Source of the DNA: Eubacteriaceae bacterium ES3
GTDB lineage: Bacteria > Bacillota > Clostridia > Eubacteriales > Eubacteriaceae
Length of the DNA stretch: 64,000 nucleotides
Assembly: GCA_030586155.1 (NCBI GenBank)
Contig: CP130741.1
Coordinates: 1,978,680-2,042,679 of the forward strand
Direction of reading: 5' to 3'
Every line of letters starts with the position of its first letter. Within the stretch, counting starts at the first letter, position 1. This document shows positions 32,555-42,653 of this stretch, piece by piece. The translations under genes and the position numbers were made by a program. The notes below the pieces were generated by a model, which saw nothing but the letters and a program-made list of their open reading frames with translations, did not search any database and was not told where the DNA came from.

Positions 32555-33883
32555 TTAAACCTCCCCTATTAAATCATACTCCAGACTGTTAATTATCTTA
32601 ACGGGTATTATATGCCCCCGAACAAGTTTTGCTTTAGGTTTTTCAATAATCACCTGCCCGTCAATTTCCGGTGCAAATCCGTAGAAACGTCCATAAAAAA
32701 TTTCTTCTTCCTGCTCTTCAATCAATACATCAAGGATTTTACCAACGAAACGTTCTTTTGTCTTTTTTGAAATAAGCTGCTGGGTCCTCATTATTTCGTG
32801 ATATCGTTCTTCCTTGACTGCATCATCTATCTGATCCGAGAATAAGGCGGCTGGTGTCCCTTCCTCACAGGAATATTTAAAAACCCCTAGATGGTCAAAT
32901 TCAAAATTTTTAATATTCTTTAGCAATTCCTCATGCTGTACGTTTGTCTCACCGGGAAAACCGGTGATTAGGGTGGTCCTCAGAACTGCATCAGGGAGTA
33001 TCGATTTAATTTTTTTAACAACCATCGCTATCATATCTGTAGTCATTTTACGTCCCATTCTTTTTAGCACCTCAGTCTGAGTATGCTGAAGGGGAATATC
33101 AAAATACTGACATATACTAGGGTTATTTTTAATCACCTGAAGCAATTCATCAGTCACACCTTCCGGGTACAGGTAAAGCATTCGAATCCACTTAAAATGA
33201 AAGGAATCCGAAATTGCATTAAGTAGTAGTGGTAACGACATTTCATCAGCTAGATCCTTGCCGTATGGCGCTATATCCTGGCCAATAAGGATGATCTCCT
33301 TTATTCCGTTTTTTTCAAGATAGCTTAACTCCTCAAAAATTTCTTTTAATGCCCGACTCCGATATTTACCGCGGATCGCCGGAATAGCACAATAAGTACA
33401 ACCATGATCACAGCCCTCACTGATTCTTATATAGGCTGTAGTTGCTCCTTCAGGCAAGACGCGTTCTATATTCACTGCATAATTATGTTCTATATCCTCA
33501 AAATAAGATTTTTTTGTTGCTTTTTCTTCAATAATTTCGAGAATTTTATCAAAATGTCCAACCCCTAAAAAACCGTCGATTTCTGGAATTTCATCTGCCA
33601 GTTCCTGATGATAACGCTGAGCCATACAACCAGCTACAATCAGCGTTTCACAGTTTCCTTCTTCTTTAAGTTTAACATATTCCAGTATATAATCAATGGA
33701 TTCTTCTTTAGCTTCCTGAATAAAACAACAGGTATTGACAATAATAACCTGTGCCGCTTGCGGACTCTCCACAAGTTCTCGTTGTCCTTGTTTTAGAAGC
33801 CCGGCCATCAATTCTGAATCAATGGTATTTTTATCACACCCTAAAGTCGTGATATGTATTTTAATTGCTGGTACGTCTTTCAA
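32555..33883 (-). CDS. rimO: Ribosomal protein S12 methylthiotransferase
   Basis: Radical-SAM methylthiotransferase that modifies an aspartate of ribosomal protein S12. The 442-residue protein has an N-terminal UPF0004 domain (LGCDKNTIDSE, VNTCCFIQEAKEES), the radical-SAM cluster motif CDHGCTYCAIPAIRGKYRSR near 160-180, and a TRAM domain at the C-terminus. Three cysteines of the N-terminal set are visible. The start codon is TTG at 33883 with AAGGGGG upstream. It starts two bases after the ftsK stop. Confidence 0.95.
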   Translation of the reverse strand: MKDVPAIKIHITTLGCDKNTIDSELMAGLLKQGQRELVESPQAAQVIIVNTCCFIQEAKEESIDYILEYVKLKEEGNCETLIVAGCMAQRYHQELADEIPEIDGFLGVGHFDKILEIIEEKATKKSYFEDIEHNYAVNIERVLPEGATTAYIRISEGCDHGCTYCAIPAIRGKYRSRALKEIFEELSYLEKNGIKEIILIGQDIAPYGKDLADEMSLPLLLNAISDSFHFKWIRMLYLYPEGVTDELLQVIKNNPSICQYFDIPLQHTQTEVLKRMGRKMTTDMIAMVVKKIKSILPDAVLRTTLITGFPGETNVQHEELLKNIKNFEFDHLGVFKYSCEEGTPAALFSDQIDDAVKEERYHEIMRTQQLISKKTKERFVGKILDVLIEEQEEEIFYGRFYGFAPEIDGQVIIEKPKAKLVRGHIIPVKIINSLEYDLIGEV

Positions 33884-33885
33884 AA

Positions 33886-36306
33886 CTACCCCCTTCGATA
33901 ATCTGCCTCGTCAACCAAAATCTGACGGGGTTTACTACCGTTCGGACCGGATATCAGTCCACGTTCTTCCAATTCATCGATGATTCGACCAGCTCGGGCA
34001 TAGCCGACCTGGAGTTTTCTTTGTATCATCGAAGTCGATATCTGATTATATTCAAAAGCAATGTTCATTGCGTCTTCAGTTAACACATCCCCAGATTTTT
34101 GAGCCTTTTTCTCTTCTACTTGCTCCACCTCCAGCGCTTCTTCGATCGATTCATCATATTGGGTATCCAACTGCTTGACGGCTTCTATAATCCGATTTAT
34201 TTCACCATCCGATACATAAGTACACTGCACACGAGTCGGCTTCGATTGACCCACGGGAAAGTAGAGCATATCTCCTTTTCCTAAAAGTTTTTCTGCCCCG
34301 CCAGTATCCAGAATCGTTCTGGAATCAGTATTGGAAGCCACCGCAAAAGCGATTCTTGAAGGAATATTAGCTTTAATAAGCCCCGTGATTACATCCACTG
34401 ATGGACGTTGAGTGGCAATAATCAGATGAATACCACAGGCTCTTGCCAGCTGAGCTATTCGACAGATGGCATTTTCACACTCTTTGGGTGAGGTAATCAT
34501 CAAATCTGCCAACTCATCAATGACAATGACAATTCGCGGCAGTTTTTCTCCGCCTTCAATCCGGGCATTATAACCTTCAATATCCCGTACACCTGCTTCT
34601 TTAAATAAAGAATAACGGTCTGTCATTTCTTTAAGTCCCCAATTCAGAGCATGAGCTGCCTTCTTGGGATCTGTCACCACAGGAATCAAAAGATGTGGAA
34701 TTGCGTTATACTGATTGAGTTCAACCATTTTGGGATCAACCATTATAAACCGCAATTCTTCCGGGGATGATTTATACAAAAGACTTATAATAATACTGTT
34801 AATGCAGACGCTTTTACCCGACCCTGTTGCTCCAGCGATTAAAACATGGGGCATTTTTCCAATATCACCTATCACACCTTCACCTGAAAGTGTTTTACCG
34901 AGTGCAAAAGTCAATGGACTTTTGGCATTCTGAAAGGCTGGAGATTCGATAATTTCGCGAATACCAACCACTTCTGAAACATCATTGGGCACTTCAATTC
35001 CCACCGCGGCTTTACCAGGTATTGGTGCCTCTATTCGAATATCTGAGGTTGCCAGAGCCAGTGCAAGGTCATTTGATAAATTAACAAATTTATTAACTTT
35101 TACTCCTGCATCCAAAGCCAGTTCAAACCGAGTGATACTCGGGCCTACATTCACTTCGATAATTTTAGCTTTCACTCCAAAGTTATCAAGTGTATTTTCA
35201 ATCGTCTTCGCTTTTTTTAAAACATCATTTTTTTTTGTCTTTTTTTTTGATGTTGGTGGATTCAGTAAATCCAATTCGGGAAAATGATATGAATCTTTGC
35301 CTTCTACCGCTTTGAATAATTCTGTCGGATTTGAAGCTTCCCGCCCCTTTAACTCAATCGGTTCAAAGGCCGTTGATATTTGGCTGCCGCTTTTGCTTTT
35401 TTCTTCATCTTCAAAACCAAAAGGGTCTTTTGACTTCGCCTTTTTTGAATCTTTTTTCACTGGTTCGAACAACTTTTTATGTGACTTTTCCTCTGCTTGT
35501 TCATACTCAAGTGACTTCGATTCAAATTGCGACGCGGATTCAATCATTTCTTCATTAATTGGATCAAACAGATGGGTTACATCTCCATAATCATTGACGG
35601 GTGGAATGAAAGTCGTTTCAGAAGTTCTGTTTTTTGTAGCTTTTGCTTCATTTTTAATTCTTTGTTGTTCTCTTTTCTCTGCGATTTTACCTTCAGCCAT
35701 TTCACCAAAGGTTGGGCCATTTTTACGCCACTCTTGAAATTTCTGCAGATACTTTTTCAGCACTTCCTTGAAGATCACCAATAACACCAGAATTGATACG
35801 ACGCTTACTAAAAGAATCGTCCCCTGTTTTGCCAATAGCAAAATCAAAAGCCTGGCTATAAGAATCCCGATTATTCCCCCATATTGCCCGTATTGGGCAA
35901 GACTAAAAAGCTGAACAACCGTATAATCAGTCAAATTGGGTGTATTGATGGTAAAAAGAATCATAAAATTGACAAGCAAAATAATTGATAAAAGAAAAGT
36001 TGACTTCCAAAATTCAAGCTTATGAAGTGTCAGGACTATACCTAACAAAACTAAATAGGCACAGACAATTAAGGTTGCCACTCCAAACAGGTATGATAAT
36101 ACAAAACTTATTCCATCTCCCAGCACACCAGCGTTAAAACTAATAAAGGAGTAGGCGCCCAGTAGACCAGCTACTATAAGACAAATCCCTAATAGCAGTT
36201 CCTTGCCCTTTAAATTTTTCTCTGACACTTTACTTTTAGTATTTTTTTTAGAAGCCTGCTTTTTTCTTCCAGTATTTTTTGCTGTTGATTTTTTTTCAGT
36301 TGCCAT
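33886..36306 (-). CDS. ftsK: DNA translocase FtsK/SpoIIIE
   Basis: Septal DNA pump that clears chromosome from the division or sporulation septum. The 806-residue protein has a lysine-rich N-terminus, about four transmembrane helices (roughly 35-175), an acidic/lysine-rich linker (180-340), and the motor with Walker A IAGATGSGKSVCIN (about 488-501) and Walker B IVIVIDELADLM. A C-terminal winged-helix gamma domain ends the protein. ATG at 36306 has AAGAGGAG upstream. It follows dut in the rpsO-pnp-dut cluster. Confidence 0.96.
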   Translation of the reverse strand: MATEKKSTAKNTGRKKQASKKNTKSKVSEKNLKGKELLLGICLIVAGLLGAYSFISFNAGVLGDGISFVLSYLFGVATLIVCAYLVLLGIVLTLHKLEFWKSTFLLSIILLVNFMILFTINTPNLTDYTVVQLFSLAQYGQYGGIIGILIARLLILLLAKQGTILLVSVVSILVLLVIFKEVLKKYLQKFQEWRKNGPTFGEMAEGKIAEKREQQRIKNEAKATKNRTSETTFIPPVNDYGDVTHLFDPINEEMIESASQFESKSLEYEQAEEKSHKKLFEPVKKDSKKAKSKDPFGFEDEEKSKSGSQISTAFEPIELKGREASNPTELFKAVEGKDSYHFPELDLLNPPTSKKKTKKNDVLKKAKTIENTLDNFGVKAKIIEVNVGPSITRFELALDAGVKVNKFVNLSNDLALALATSDIRIEAPIPGKAAVGIEVPNDVSEVVGIREIIESPAFQNAKSPLTFALGKTLSGEGVIGDIGKMPHVLIAGATGSGKSVCINSIIISLLYKSSPEELRFIMVDPKMVELNQYNAIPHLLIPVVTDPKKAAHALNWGLKEMTDRYSLFKEAGVRDIEGYNARIEGGEKLPRIVIVIDELADLMITSPKECENAICRIAQLARACGIHLIIATQRPSVDVITGLIKANIPSRIAFAVASNTDSRTILDTGGAEKLLGKGDMLYFPVGQSKPTRVQCTYVSDGEINRIIEAVKQLDTQYDESIEEALEVEQVEEKKAQKSGDVLTEDAMNIAFEYNQISTSMIQRKLQVGYARAGRIIDELEERGLISGPNGSKPRQILVDEADYRRG

Positions 36307-36416
36307 TAGTTTCTCCTCTTACTGCTTAAGTATTTACCCATCAGCAGAGTCATTAATTATAAAAAGTGCAGTTACCTGCACCCTTTTTTGAGGTGTGGAT
36401 TGATTTGCACCTCTAC

Positions 36417-36869
36417 TTATGATTGACCTGTATGCCCAAATCCACCTGAACCACGAAGTGTCTCTGTCATTTCTTCTTTATTATCAACGACGAAAAATTC
36501 GCCTTTTAGATATGTCGCATAAACAATCTGTGCAACCCGTTCACCAGCCTGCAGATGATATGGTTTATCTAAAAGGTTGATCATCGGTATCTTAATCTCT
36601 CCCCGGTAATCAGAATCAATCGTTCCAATGCCGTTAACCAGAGAAATACCATGATTAACTGCCAGTCCACTTCTTGCCCGTATCTGTGCTTCAATTCCGT
36701 AAGGCAGTTCAATATAAAGGCCTGTGGGAATCGTATAGACTTTCTTAGGAAGCATAAACAGGGGTTCTGTTATATTCGCTCTAACGTCCATCCCTGCCGA
36801 ACCACTAGTTTTGTATTCCGGCAAGGGATACTTAGACTCATTGTAAACTTTTATAACACAGGTTTTCAT
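36417..36869 (-). CDS. dut: dUTP diphosphatase
   Basis: Hydrolyses dUTP to dUMP and prevents uracil incorporation. The 150-residue protein has the five trimeric-dUTPase motifs: SGSAGMDVRA (about 23-32), RARSGLAVNHG (about 63-73), GTIDSDYRGEI (about 82-92), ERVAQIVY and the C-terminal GSGGFGHTGQ. ATG at 36869 lies 9 bases after the pnp stop. Phage satellites such as SaPIs can be de-repressed by phage dUTPase, but this is the host enzyme and no link is shown. Confidence 0.96.
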   Translation of the reverse strand: MKTCVIKVYNESKYPLPEYKTSGSAGMDVRANITEPLFMLPKKVYTIPTGLYIELPYGIEAQIRARSGLAVNHGISLVNGIGTIDSDYRGEIKIPMINLLDKPYHLQAGERVAQIVYATYLKGEFFVVDNKEEMTETLRGSGGFGHTGQS

Positions 36870-36877
36870 GATTGCAC

Positions 36878-38959
36878 CTACTTATTTTTGGGTAATACCG
36901 CTTTTCTTGACAAATTAATTCGTCCCTGATTGTCAATTTCGACAATTTTAACTGTAACTTCATCACCAATATTTACAACATCTTCAACTTTTTCAACCCG
37001 TTCATGAGCCAGCTTAGAGATATGAATTAATCCATCCTTGTCACCCGGTAAAGAGACAAAGGCACCAAAATTCATAATTCTAACAACTTTTCCGGTTAGG
37101 ACTTCGCCAATTTCCAGTTCTCTGACGATGTTTTCAATAATTTCTTTAGCCCGATTTGCTGATTCTGTATCAGTTGAAGCAATGAATACCTGTCCATCGT
37201 CTTCGATATCAATTTTTACACCGGTTTCATCAATAATTTTATTGATTACTTTTCCGCCTGATCCAATTACATCTCTAATTTTTTCTGGTTTTATCTGCAT
37301 TTTGATAATTCTTGGAGCATAAGGTGATATTTCCTGACGCGGCTCAGAAATCTCTTCATTCATAATCCCAAGAATGTGCAATCGTCCAACCCTTGCCTGT
37401 TCTAAGGCTTCAGTTAAAATAGCTTTGTTTATCCCATGAATTTTAATATCCATTTGAATAGCAGTAATTCCTTTTTCTGTTCCAGCCACTTTAAAGTCCA
37501 TGTCGCCAAGGAAGTCTTCCATCCCCTGAATATCAGAAAGAATTGCAACATGCTCATCTTCTTTTATCAATCCCATTGCAATCCCAGCTACCGGTGCTTT
37601 TAAAGGAACACCTGCTGCAAGCAATGATAAAGAACTTCCACAAACAGATGCCTGCGAAGTAGAACCATTAGAGCTTAATACCTCCGAAACAACACGAATT
37701 GCATATGGGAAATCTTCCTCTGAAGGAAGCATTGGTAAAAGTGCACGTTCTGCTAAGGCACCATGACCAATTTCGCGGCGTCCAGGACCTCTTGACGGTC
37801 TGGCTTCTCCCACACTGTAAGCAGGGAAATTATAGTGGTGCATATAACGTTTAGACTCTTCATTAGATAAGCCATCAAGAATCTGAACATCACCCAGCAC
37901 ACCTAAAGTTACCACTGATAAAACCTGAGTTTCACCTCGTGTAAAAAGACCTGAACCATGGGGGCGCGATAAATAATCAACCTTCGCAGTAATCGGACGA
38001 ATTTCATGCATTTGCCGATTATCCGGACGAATTCGGTCAATTAATATCAGTCGTCTGATTTCTTTTTTAACTAAAGAATTTAATACTTCATCAATATCGC
38101 CACCCTGTTCAGGATAGATCTCAATAAAATGTTCTTTTATTTCAGCTTTTTGAATGTCAATGTTTTCCAGACGTTCCAGCTTATCAGCGGTATTTACTGC
38201 AACTTTAATCCGCTCTCCAGCAAAAGTTTCAATCTCGGCTTTAAGTTCTTCTGTTGGCAGGTAGAGGGTATATTCTTTTTTTTCTACTCCAACAGCCTCA
38301 ATGATTTCTTCCTGAAAAGCGACAATTTTTTTGATTTCTTCATGGGCCGTCAGGATCGCTTCAAGCATTACATCTTCAGGTATCTCCTCAGCGCCTGCTT
38401 CCACCATCATAATTGCATCTTTTGTCCCGGATACAACAAGGCTCAGTTCACTTATATTCCGTTGTTCTTCATCCGGGTTAATGATAAACTGACCATCAAT
38501 GTACCCCACTGCCACTGCTCCTGTAGGACCATTAAATGGAATGTCGGATATACTTAGCGCAATTGATGAACCAATCATTGCCGCAATTTCAGGCGCATTA
38601 TTCTGATCAACCGACATAACAGTTGCCACTACCTGAACATCATTTCTAAATCCTTTTGGAAATAAAGGTCTTATTGGTCGGTCAATTAATCGGGAATTTA
38701 AAATTGCTCTTTCTGTTGGACGCCCCTCTCTTTTTATAAAACCTCCAGGGATTTTACCAACAGAATATTGTTTTTCTTCATAATCCACGCTTAGCGGAAA
38801 AAAATCCATCCCTTCTCGGGGTTTTTTTGAGGCGGACGCAACCGCCAAAATTTCTGTTTCACCATATCGGATCATTGCCGAACCTTTTGCAAGTTGTGCA
38901 ACTTCACCAATTTCCACTTTAAACGATCGACCTGCAATTTCTGTTTCAAATACGTTCAT
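36878..38959 (-). CDS. pnp: Polyribonucleotide nucleotidyltransferase
   Basis: Phosphorolytic 3'-5' exoribonuclease (693 residues). Two RNase PH domains are visible ([13 protein letters not shown]..., [12 protein letters not shown] and later [19 protein letters not shown]), followed by KH ([19 protein letters not shown]) and S1 ([20 protein letters not shown]) domains at the C-terminus. The ATG at 38959 (MNVFETEI) is preferred over one two codons upstream because GTGAG is then at a workable distance. It follows rpsO behind a terminator, the standard order. Confidence 0.96.
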   Translation of the reverse strand: MNVFETEIAGRSFKVEIGEVAQLAKGSAMIRYGETEILAVASASKKPREGMDFFPLSVDYEEKQYSVGKIPGGFIKREGRPTERAILNSRLIDRPIRPLFPKGFRNDVQVVATVMSVDQNNAPEIAAMIGSSIALSISDIPFNGPTGAVAVGYIDGQFIINPDEEQRNISELSLVVSGTKDAIMMVEAGAEEIPEDVMLEAILTAHEEIKKIVAFQEEIIEAVGVEKKEYTLYLPTEELKAEIETFAGERIKVAVNTADKLERLENIDIQKAEIKEHFIEIYPEQGGDIDEVLNSLVKKEIRRLILIDRIRPDNRQMHEIRPITAKVDYLSRPHGSGLFTRGETQVLSVVTLGVLGDVQILDGLSNEESKRYMHHYNFPAYSVGEARPSRGPGRREIGHGALAERALLPMLPSEEDFPYAIRVVSEVLSSNGSTSQASVCGSSLSLLAAGVPLKAPVAGIAMGLIKEDEHVAILSDIQGMEDFLGDMDFKVAGTEKGITAIQMDIKIHGINKAILTEALEQARVGRLHILGIMNEEISEPRQEISPYAPRIIKMQIKPEKIRDVIGSGGKVINKIIDETGVKIDIEDDGQVFIASTDTESANRAKEIIENIVRELEIGEVLTGKVVRIMNFGAFVSLPGDKDGLIHISKLAHERVEKVEDVVNIGDEVTVKIVEIDNQGRINLSRKAVLPKNK

Positions 38960-39002
38960 GGGCATCTCACTTTCTATAAGACTTTTTTATCTACACCAAA
39001 TA

Positions 39003-39036
39003 TTCTAAAAAAAAGAGGCGGAATACTCCGCCTTCT
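39003..39036 (-). terminator. Terminator between rpsO and pnp
   Basis: On the minus strand a stem GGCGGA.../TCCGCC (39014-39033) with a short loop is followed by TCTTTTTTTT. It should reduce read-through from rpsO into pnp. Confidence 0.85.
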
Positions 39037-39037
39037 T

Positions 39038-39304
39038 TTATTTTCTTAAGTTTAGTTCTTTAATTAGTTCACGATATTTGAAAATATCTTTATCTTTCAA
39101 GTATGCCAATAATCTTCTACGCTGTCCAACTAATTTAAGCAAACCTCGATTTGAATGATGATCCTTTTTATGGGTTTTTAAATGACCATTCAAATCATTA
39201 ATACGTGCGGTAAGTAGAGCAATCTGCACTTCTGTGGAACCGCAATCTCCTTCTTTAATCTGAAACTTCTTGATGATTTCTGCTTTTTGTTCTTTTGTAA
39301 TCAT
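39038..39304 (-). CDS. rpsO: Small ribosomal subunit protein S15
   Basis: An 88-residue 30S protein that binds 16S rRNA. It shows the S15 pattern throughout: [53 protein letters not shown] at 39304 has AGGAGA upstream. The about 100-base leader before it (39305-39420) is AT-rich with a complementary pair (CCGTTTAC / GTTTACGG) that could be an S15 autoregulatory fold, but that is not proven. Confidence 0.97.
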   Translation of the reverse strand: MITKEQKAEIIKKFQIKEGDCGSTEVQIALLTARINDLNGHLKTHKKDHHSNRGLLKLVGQRRRLLAYLKDKDIFKYRELIKELNLRK

Positions 39305-39450
39305 TTTTTATCTCCTGTTCTTTATTTTAATGACCGTAAACCGCGTAATTTGTTGGAGTTTCAAAAAACCCAGTAAACGGCTACTAACTTAATTATTTTA
39401 GCATACTTAAAAACTTTAGTAAATGAAAATCTCTCAGTTACCTGATTTTT

Positions 39451-40380
39451 TTAAGATAAAGTTATGACATGTGTCTTTTTTCGGAATCGTTTATTAATTA
39501 AGTCAATATCTGACTTGATCTGTAAAATGAGATCTTCAATATTTTCAAATTTAATCTCATTACGAATTTTTTCAATAAATTCTATTTGAATCTCCTGACC
39601 ATAAATTTCTTCTTCAAAATCAAAAATATATGTTTCTATACTAAAAGGGTGTTTTTCAAAGGTTGGATTAAAGCCTAAATTGGTTAAACCATCATAAGTC
39701 CGTCCCTTAACCATCACATGTGTATAATAAACACCCGTGCTTGGTAAAATTCTCTTTTTATCAAGCTTGAGGTTAGCTGTAGGTATTCCATACTGATGAC
39801 CAAGACCTTTGCCTCTGATCACCTCGCCGGAAAGCTGATAACATCTGCCCAGATAAGGTTTCACTTCCTCAACCTGACCGCAGCTGATAAGCTCTCTGAT
39901 AAAGGTAGAACTAACCGGGTGTTTTTCAACAATACAGGGTGCTACAATATCCACCGAAAAATCATAAATCCGGCCCAGCTCTTTTAAAGTATTAGTTGTT
40001 CCAGCTGCCTTATATCCAAAATTATAATTATAGCCAACTACCAGGCCTTTAATATTATAACGCTTTAAGAGATAATCTGTAATAAATTTTTCTGGTGTCA
40101 ATTGCATTAATCGTTCATTAAAGGAGTTTAAAAAAACATAATCAATCCCTGCTTCAGTTATGATTTTGCGTTTTTCTTCATTATCAGTAATTAACCACGG
40201 TGTATAATTCGGAAATATCAACTCCAGTGGATGTTCTGAGAATGTCATCACGCCTGTCTTGTATTGGTTTTTCTGTCCGATTCTGATTGCCTCCTGAAGC
40301 AAGGCAAGATGTCCCAGATGAACCCCATCAAAAAAACCTAAAGCCAAAATGATTGGTTCCCCCTGATATTCAATGTTCAT
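39451..40380 (-). CDS. ribF: Bifunctional riboflavin kinase/FAD synthetase
   Basis: Converts riboflavin to FMN and FAD. The 309-residue protein has the nucleotidyltransferase N-domain (LGFFDGVHLGHLALL near 13-27; PVSSTFIRELI near 150) and the flavokinase C-domain (GKGLGHQYGIPTANL, then GVYYTHVMVKGRTYDGLTNLG near 215). ATG at 40380 has GAGGGTG upstream. It is the last gene of the rimP-to-ribF operon. Confidence 0.95.
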   Translation of the reverse strand: MNIEYQGEPIILALGFFDGVHLGHLALLQEAIRIGQKNQYKTGVMTFSEHPLELIFPNYTPWLITDNEEKRKIITEAGIDYVFLNSFNERLMQLTPEKFITDYLLKRYNIKGLVVGYNYNFGYKAAGTTNTLKELGRIYDFSVDIVAPCIVEKHPVSSTFIRELISCGQVEEVKPYLGRCYQLSGEVIRGKGLGHQYGIPTANLKLDKKRILPSTGVYYTHVMVKGRTYDGLTNLGFNPTFEKHPFSIETYIFDFEEEIYGQEIQIEFIEKIRNEIKFENIEDLILQIKSDIDLINKRFRKKTHVITLS

Positions 40381-40389
40381 AATTCACCC

Positions 40390-41292
40390 TCACAATAATT
40401 TTAGTGGTTTTATATAGGATTCTTCCGCCGTCATAATAACTTGTCCAATTCCAGTAAAATCATTTTTTATATATAATCGAATCAGTTCATTTTCATCAAA
40501 AGCATCAAATGACTCTTGAATATTTCTGGCTATTAATTTGTTGCCGTTTGCCAGAAACCTTTCACCCTGTTCGGTAGCTGTAACCTTTTTAAAGTGTTCC
40601 ATCCCAAACTCCATTGACTGTAAAGACAGTTGTTCATGTTCCATTTTTTCCTGAACTTCAGAAAGCGTTAAAGCGTCATTAAGGCTGAATTCCCCAACTT
40701 TTTTACGTAACAGACTTCCCATAACTGCCACAGTTGACAGTGAACGTCCAATATCTCGGCATAATGACCTGATATACGTCCCCTTTGAGCAATGAACTTC
40801 AATCACAGCACACTGTTTTTTTTCGTCAAAATTTTTAGTCTTAATCTCTTTAATCAAAACTGTTCGTTCAGGAATTTCTACTGGAATCCCTGCCCTGGCA
40901 TACTCATACAACTTACGGCCATTGACTTTAATAGCCGAATATATTGGAGGTTTTTGACGAATATTTCCGATAAATTGCTGTACGACCGATTGTAACTGAG
41001 CTTCTGTTACCCGAGATTGACTGGTTTTTATAATTTGACCCGACAGATCGCAGGAATCAGTTTCAGTGCCAAAGATAATCTCAGCCTCATAAATTTTATC
41101 AAGACCAGTAATATATTCAACTAGTTTTGTAGCTTTGCCGACACATAAAACAAGAACTCCTTCAGCTTCCGGATCCAGAGTTCCTGTATGTCCAATTTTT
41201 TTTGTACCCAGAATTTTTCTTGCTTTATACACCACGTCATGTGATGTCATTCCTTTTTCTTTGTATACATTCAAATAGCCATTATTATACAT
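40390..41292 (-). CDS. truB: tRNA pseudouridine-55 synthase
   Basis: Makes pseudouridine in the T-loop of tRNAs. The 300-residue protein has GYLNVYKEKGMTSHDVV at the N-terminus, KIGHTGTLDPEAEGVL (with the catalytic Asp) near 35-50, and KPPIYSAIKVNGRKLYEYAR near 115. The ATG at 41290-41292 overlaps the nrnA stop by 8 bases; a GTG three codons earlier is possible. Coupling rather than a ribosome site seems to drive initiation. Confidence 0.94.
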   Translation of the reverse strand: MYNNGYLNVYKEKGMTSHDVVYKARKILGTKKIGHTGTLDPEAEGVLVLCVGKATKLVEYITGLDKIYEAEIIFGTETDSCDLSGQIIKTSQSRVTEAQLQSVVQQFIGNIRQKPPIYSAIKVNGRKLYEYARAGIPVEIPERTVLIKEIKTKNFDEKKQCAVIEVHCSKGTYIRSLCRDIGRSLSTVAVMGSLLRKKVGEFSLNDALTLSEVQEKMEHEQLSLQSMEFGMEHFKKVTATEQGERFLANGNKLIARNIQESFDAFDENELIRLYIKNDFTGIGQVIMTAEESYIKPLKLL

Positions 41293-42250
41293 CTTTATCA
41301 CACTGTGACTGATACATGACCATCAATTCCTGTTTAATGTTCTGAATATCGCCATTATAGTTAAAACCTGCTGCCCGTTCGTGTCCGCCGCCTCCATATT
41401 TCACTGCTATTTCATGAATATCATAAGGATATCTGGCCCGCAGCGAAACTCGGTACTCCCCAGGCTTCACCTCTTTTAAAAGGGCGGTCATCGCAACGCC
41501 AATGGTATTTTGACCAATATTGGCAATATCATCACTGATGTTAATAAGACCACCGTAACGACTAATGGTATTATAATCTAACAACATAAAGGCGATGGGC
41601 AGACCATCAAGAATTTCCAGCGACTTGATCGCCGCACCTGTCATCTTCATCTGATCAATATTCTTCTCATGGTGAAGTATTTTTGAAAGTGCTGAATAAT
41701 TATCTTTGAGCTCATAAAGATAGCTTAAAATCAAATGTGTTTCTGAGGTAACATTCGAAAACTGAAAACTACCTGTATCCGTAGAAATCCCGGTAAATGT
41801 AGCATCTGCCATCTCTTCGTCAAAATTCGCGTCAAGCGCTTTAACAACCCGGAAAACAAGTTCCGCTGTCGCACCAGTTATTTCCAGAAAATTCAGATCT
41901 CCGTAACCAAGATTACTTTTATGATGATCAATGACCAATAGCGTCTTGTAAGTTGGCATTAACTCAGGAAGATAGCAATATGCCATCGTCGAACAATCAA
42001 GGATGAGCACCACGTCGTAATGATCATCCAGTTTTTCGTTAAAAAACTTCACCTCATCGAAAAATTGAAGTTTTTCCTCGACTGGTGTTTCTATATAATA
42101 ATCAACCTCTTTGCCTAAGCTTTTAAGTCCTTTTCCCATGGTAATCGCTGAACCAATTGCATCACCATCGGGTTTCTGATGGAGAAGTATCAGAAAACGA
42201 TGATTTTCATTGAGGCAAAGAAGAACATCTTCAGGAATTCTCTTCATCAT
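41285..42250 (-). CDS. nrnA: DHH-family phosphoesterase (NrnA-like oligoribonuclease)
   Basis: Degrades short RNA oligomers and dephosphorylates pAp. The about 321-residue protein has HQKPDGDAIGSAITMGKGLK near 22-41, VLILDCSTMAYC, VIDHHKSNLGYGDLN (the DHH motif) and the DHHA1 GGGGHERAAGF near 295. The longest frame starts at 42283, inside rbfA; ATG at 42250 follows AGGAGATCCAGGG and is preferred, with the adjacent ATG also possible. It overlaps rbfA by 20 bases. Confidence 0.92.
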   Translation of the reverse strand: MMKRIPEDVLLCLNENHRFLILLHQKPDGDAIGSAITMGKGLKSLGKEVDYYIETPVEEKLQFFDEVKFFNEKLDDHYDVVLILDCSTMAYCYLPELMPTYKTLLVIDHHKSNLGYGDLNFLEITGATAELVFRVVKALDANFDEEMADATFTGISTDTGSFQFSNVTSETHLILSYLYELKDNYSALSKILHHEKNIDQMKMTGAAIKSLEILDGLPIAFMLLDYNTISRYGGLINISDDIANIGQNTIGVAMTALLKEVKPGEYRVSLRARYPYDIHEIAVKYGGGGHERAAGFNYNGDIQNIKQELMVMYQSQCDKDV

Positions 42251-42614
42251 TTCCCTGGATCTCCTTCTTTTTTTTGATGTCATTCAAAATGGATTCGATA
42301 TGCATACCATATTCCACAGAATTATCCATCACAAAGGTTAGCGCCGGTACTGAATGCAATTTAATTGTATGGCCCAGATTAGAACGTAAAAAGCTACTGG
42401 CATGATTAAGCACTTCCAGTACATTTTCCTTTTCTTCCTCATCTCCCAAAATACTCACATATACGGTCGCTGTTTTTAAATCAGGGGTCGCCTTCACCTG
42501 GGTAATGCTCACATTTTTATCGCGAATTCGAGAATCCTTGATTTTCTGGAGAACAAGCAGGCTTAACTCCCGCTGAATTTGTCCGTTGATTCTTTCTATA
42601 CGATGTGATCCCAT
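42231..42614 (-). CDS. rbfA: 30S ribosome-binding factor A
   Basis: Ribosome-maturation factor of 127 residues with a single KH-like domain: RIERINGQIQRELSLLVLQKI, VSITQVKATPDLKTATVYVSIL, FLRSNLGHTIKLHSVPALTFV. The C-terminal tail is lysine-rich. ATG at 42614 has AGGAGA. It lies between infB and nrnA, the conserved order. Confidence 0.95.
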   Translation of the reverse strand: MGSHRIERINGQIQRELSLLVLQKIKDSRIRDKNVSITQVKATPDLKTATVYVSILGDEEEKENVLEVLNHASSFLRSNLGHTIKLHSVPALTFVMDNSVEYGMHIESILNDIKKKKEIQGNDEENS

Positions 42615-42653
42615 TTTTTTCTCCTAAATCGGTCGCATTTATTAATAATATGA

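Noticed and set aside
36417-36869. dut as a satellite-linked inducer gene
   Set aside because: It sits in the conserved pnp-dut-ftsK block 12 kb from the island and has host-type context.
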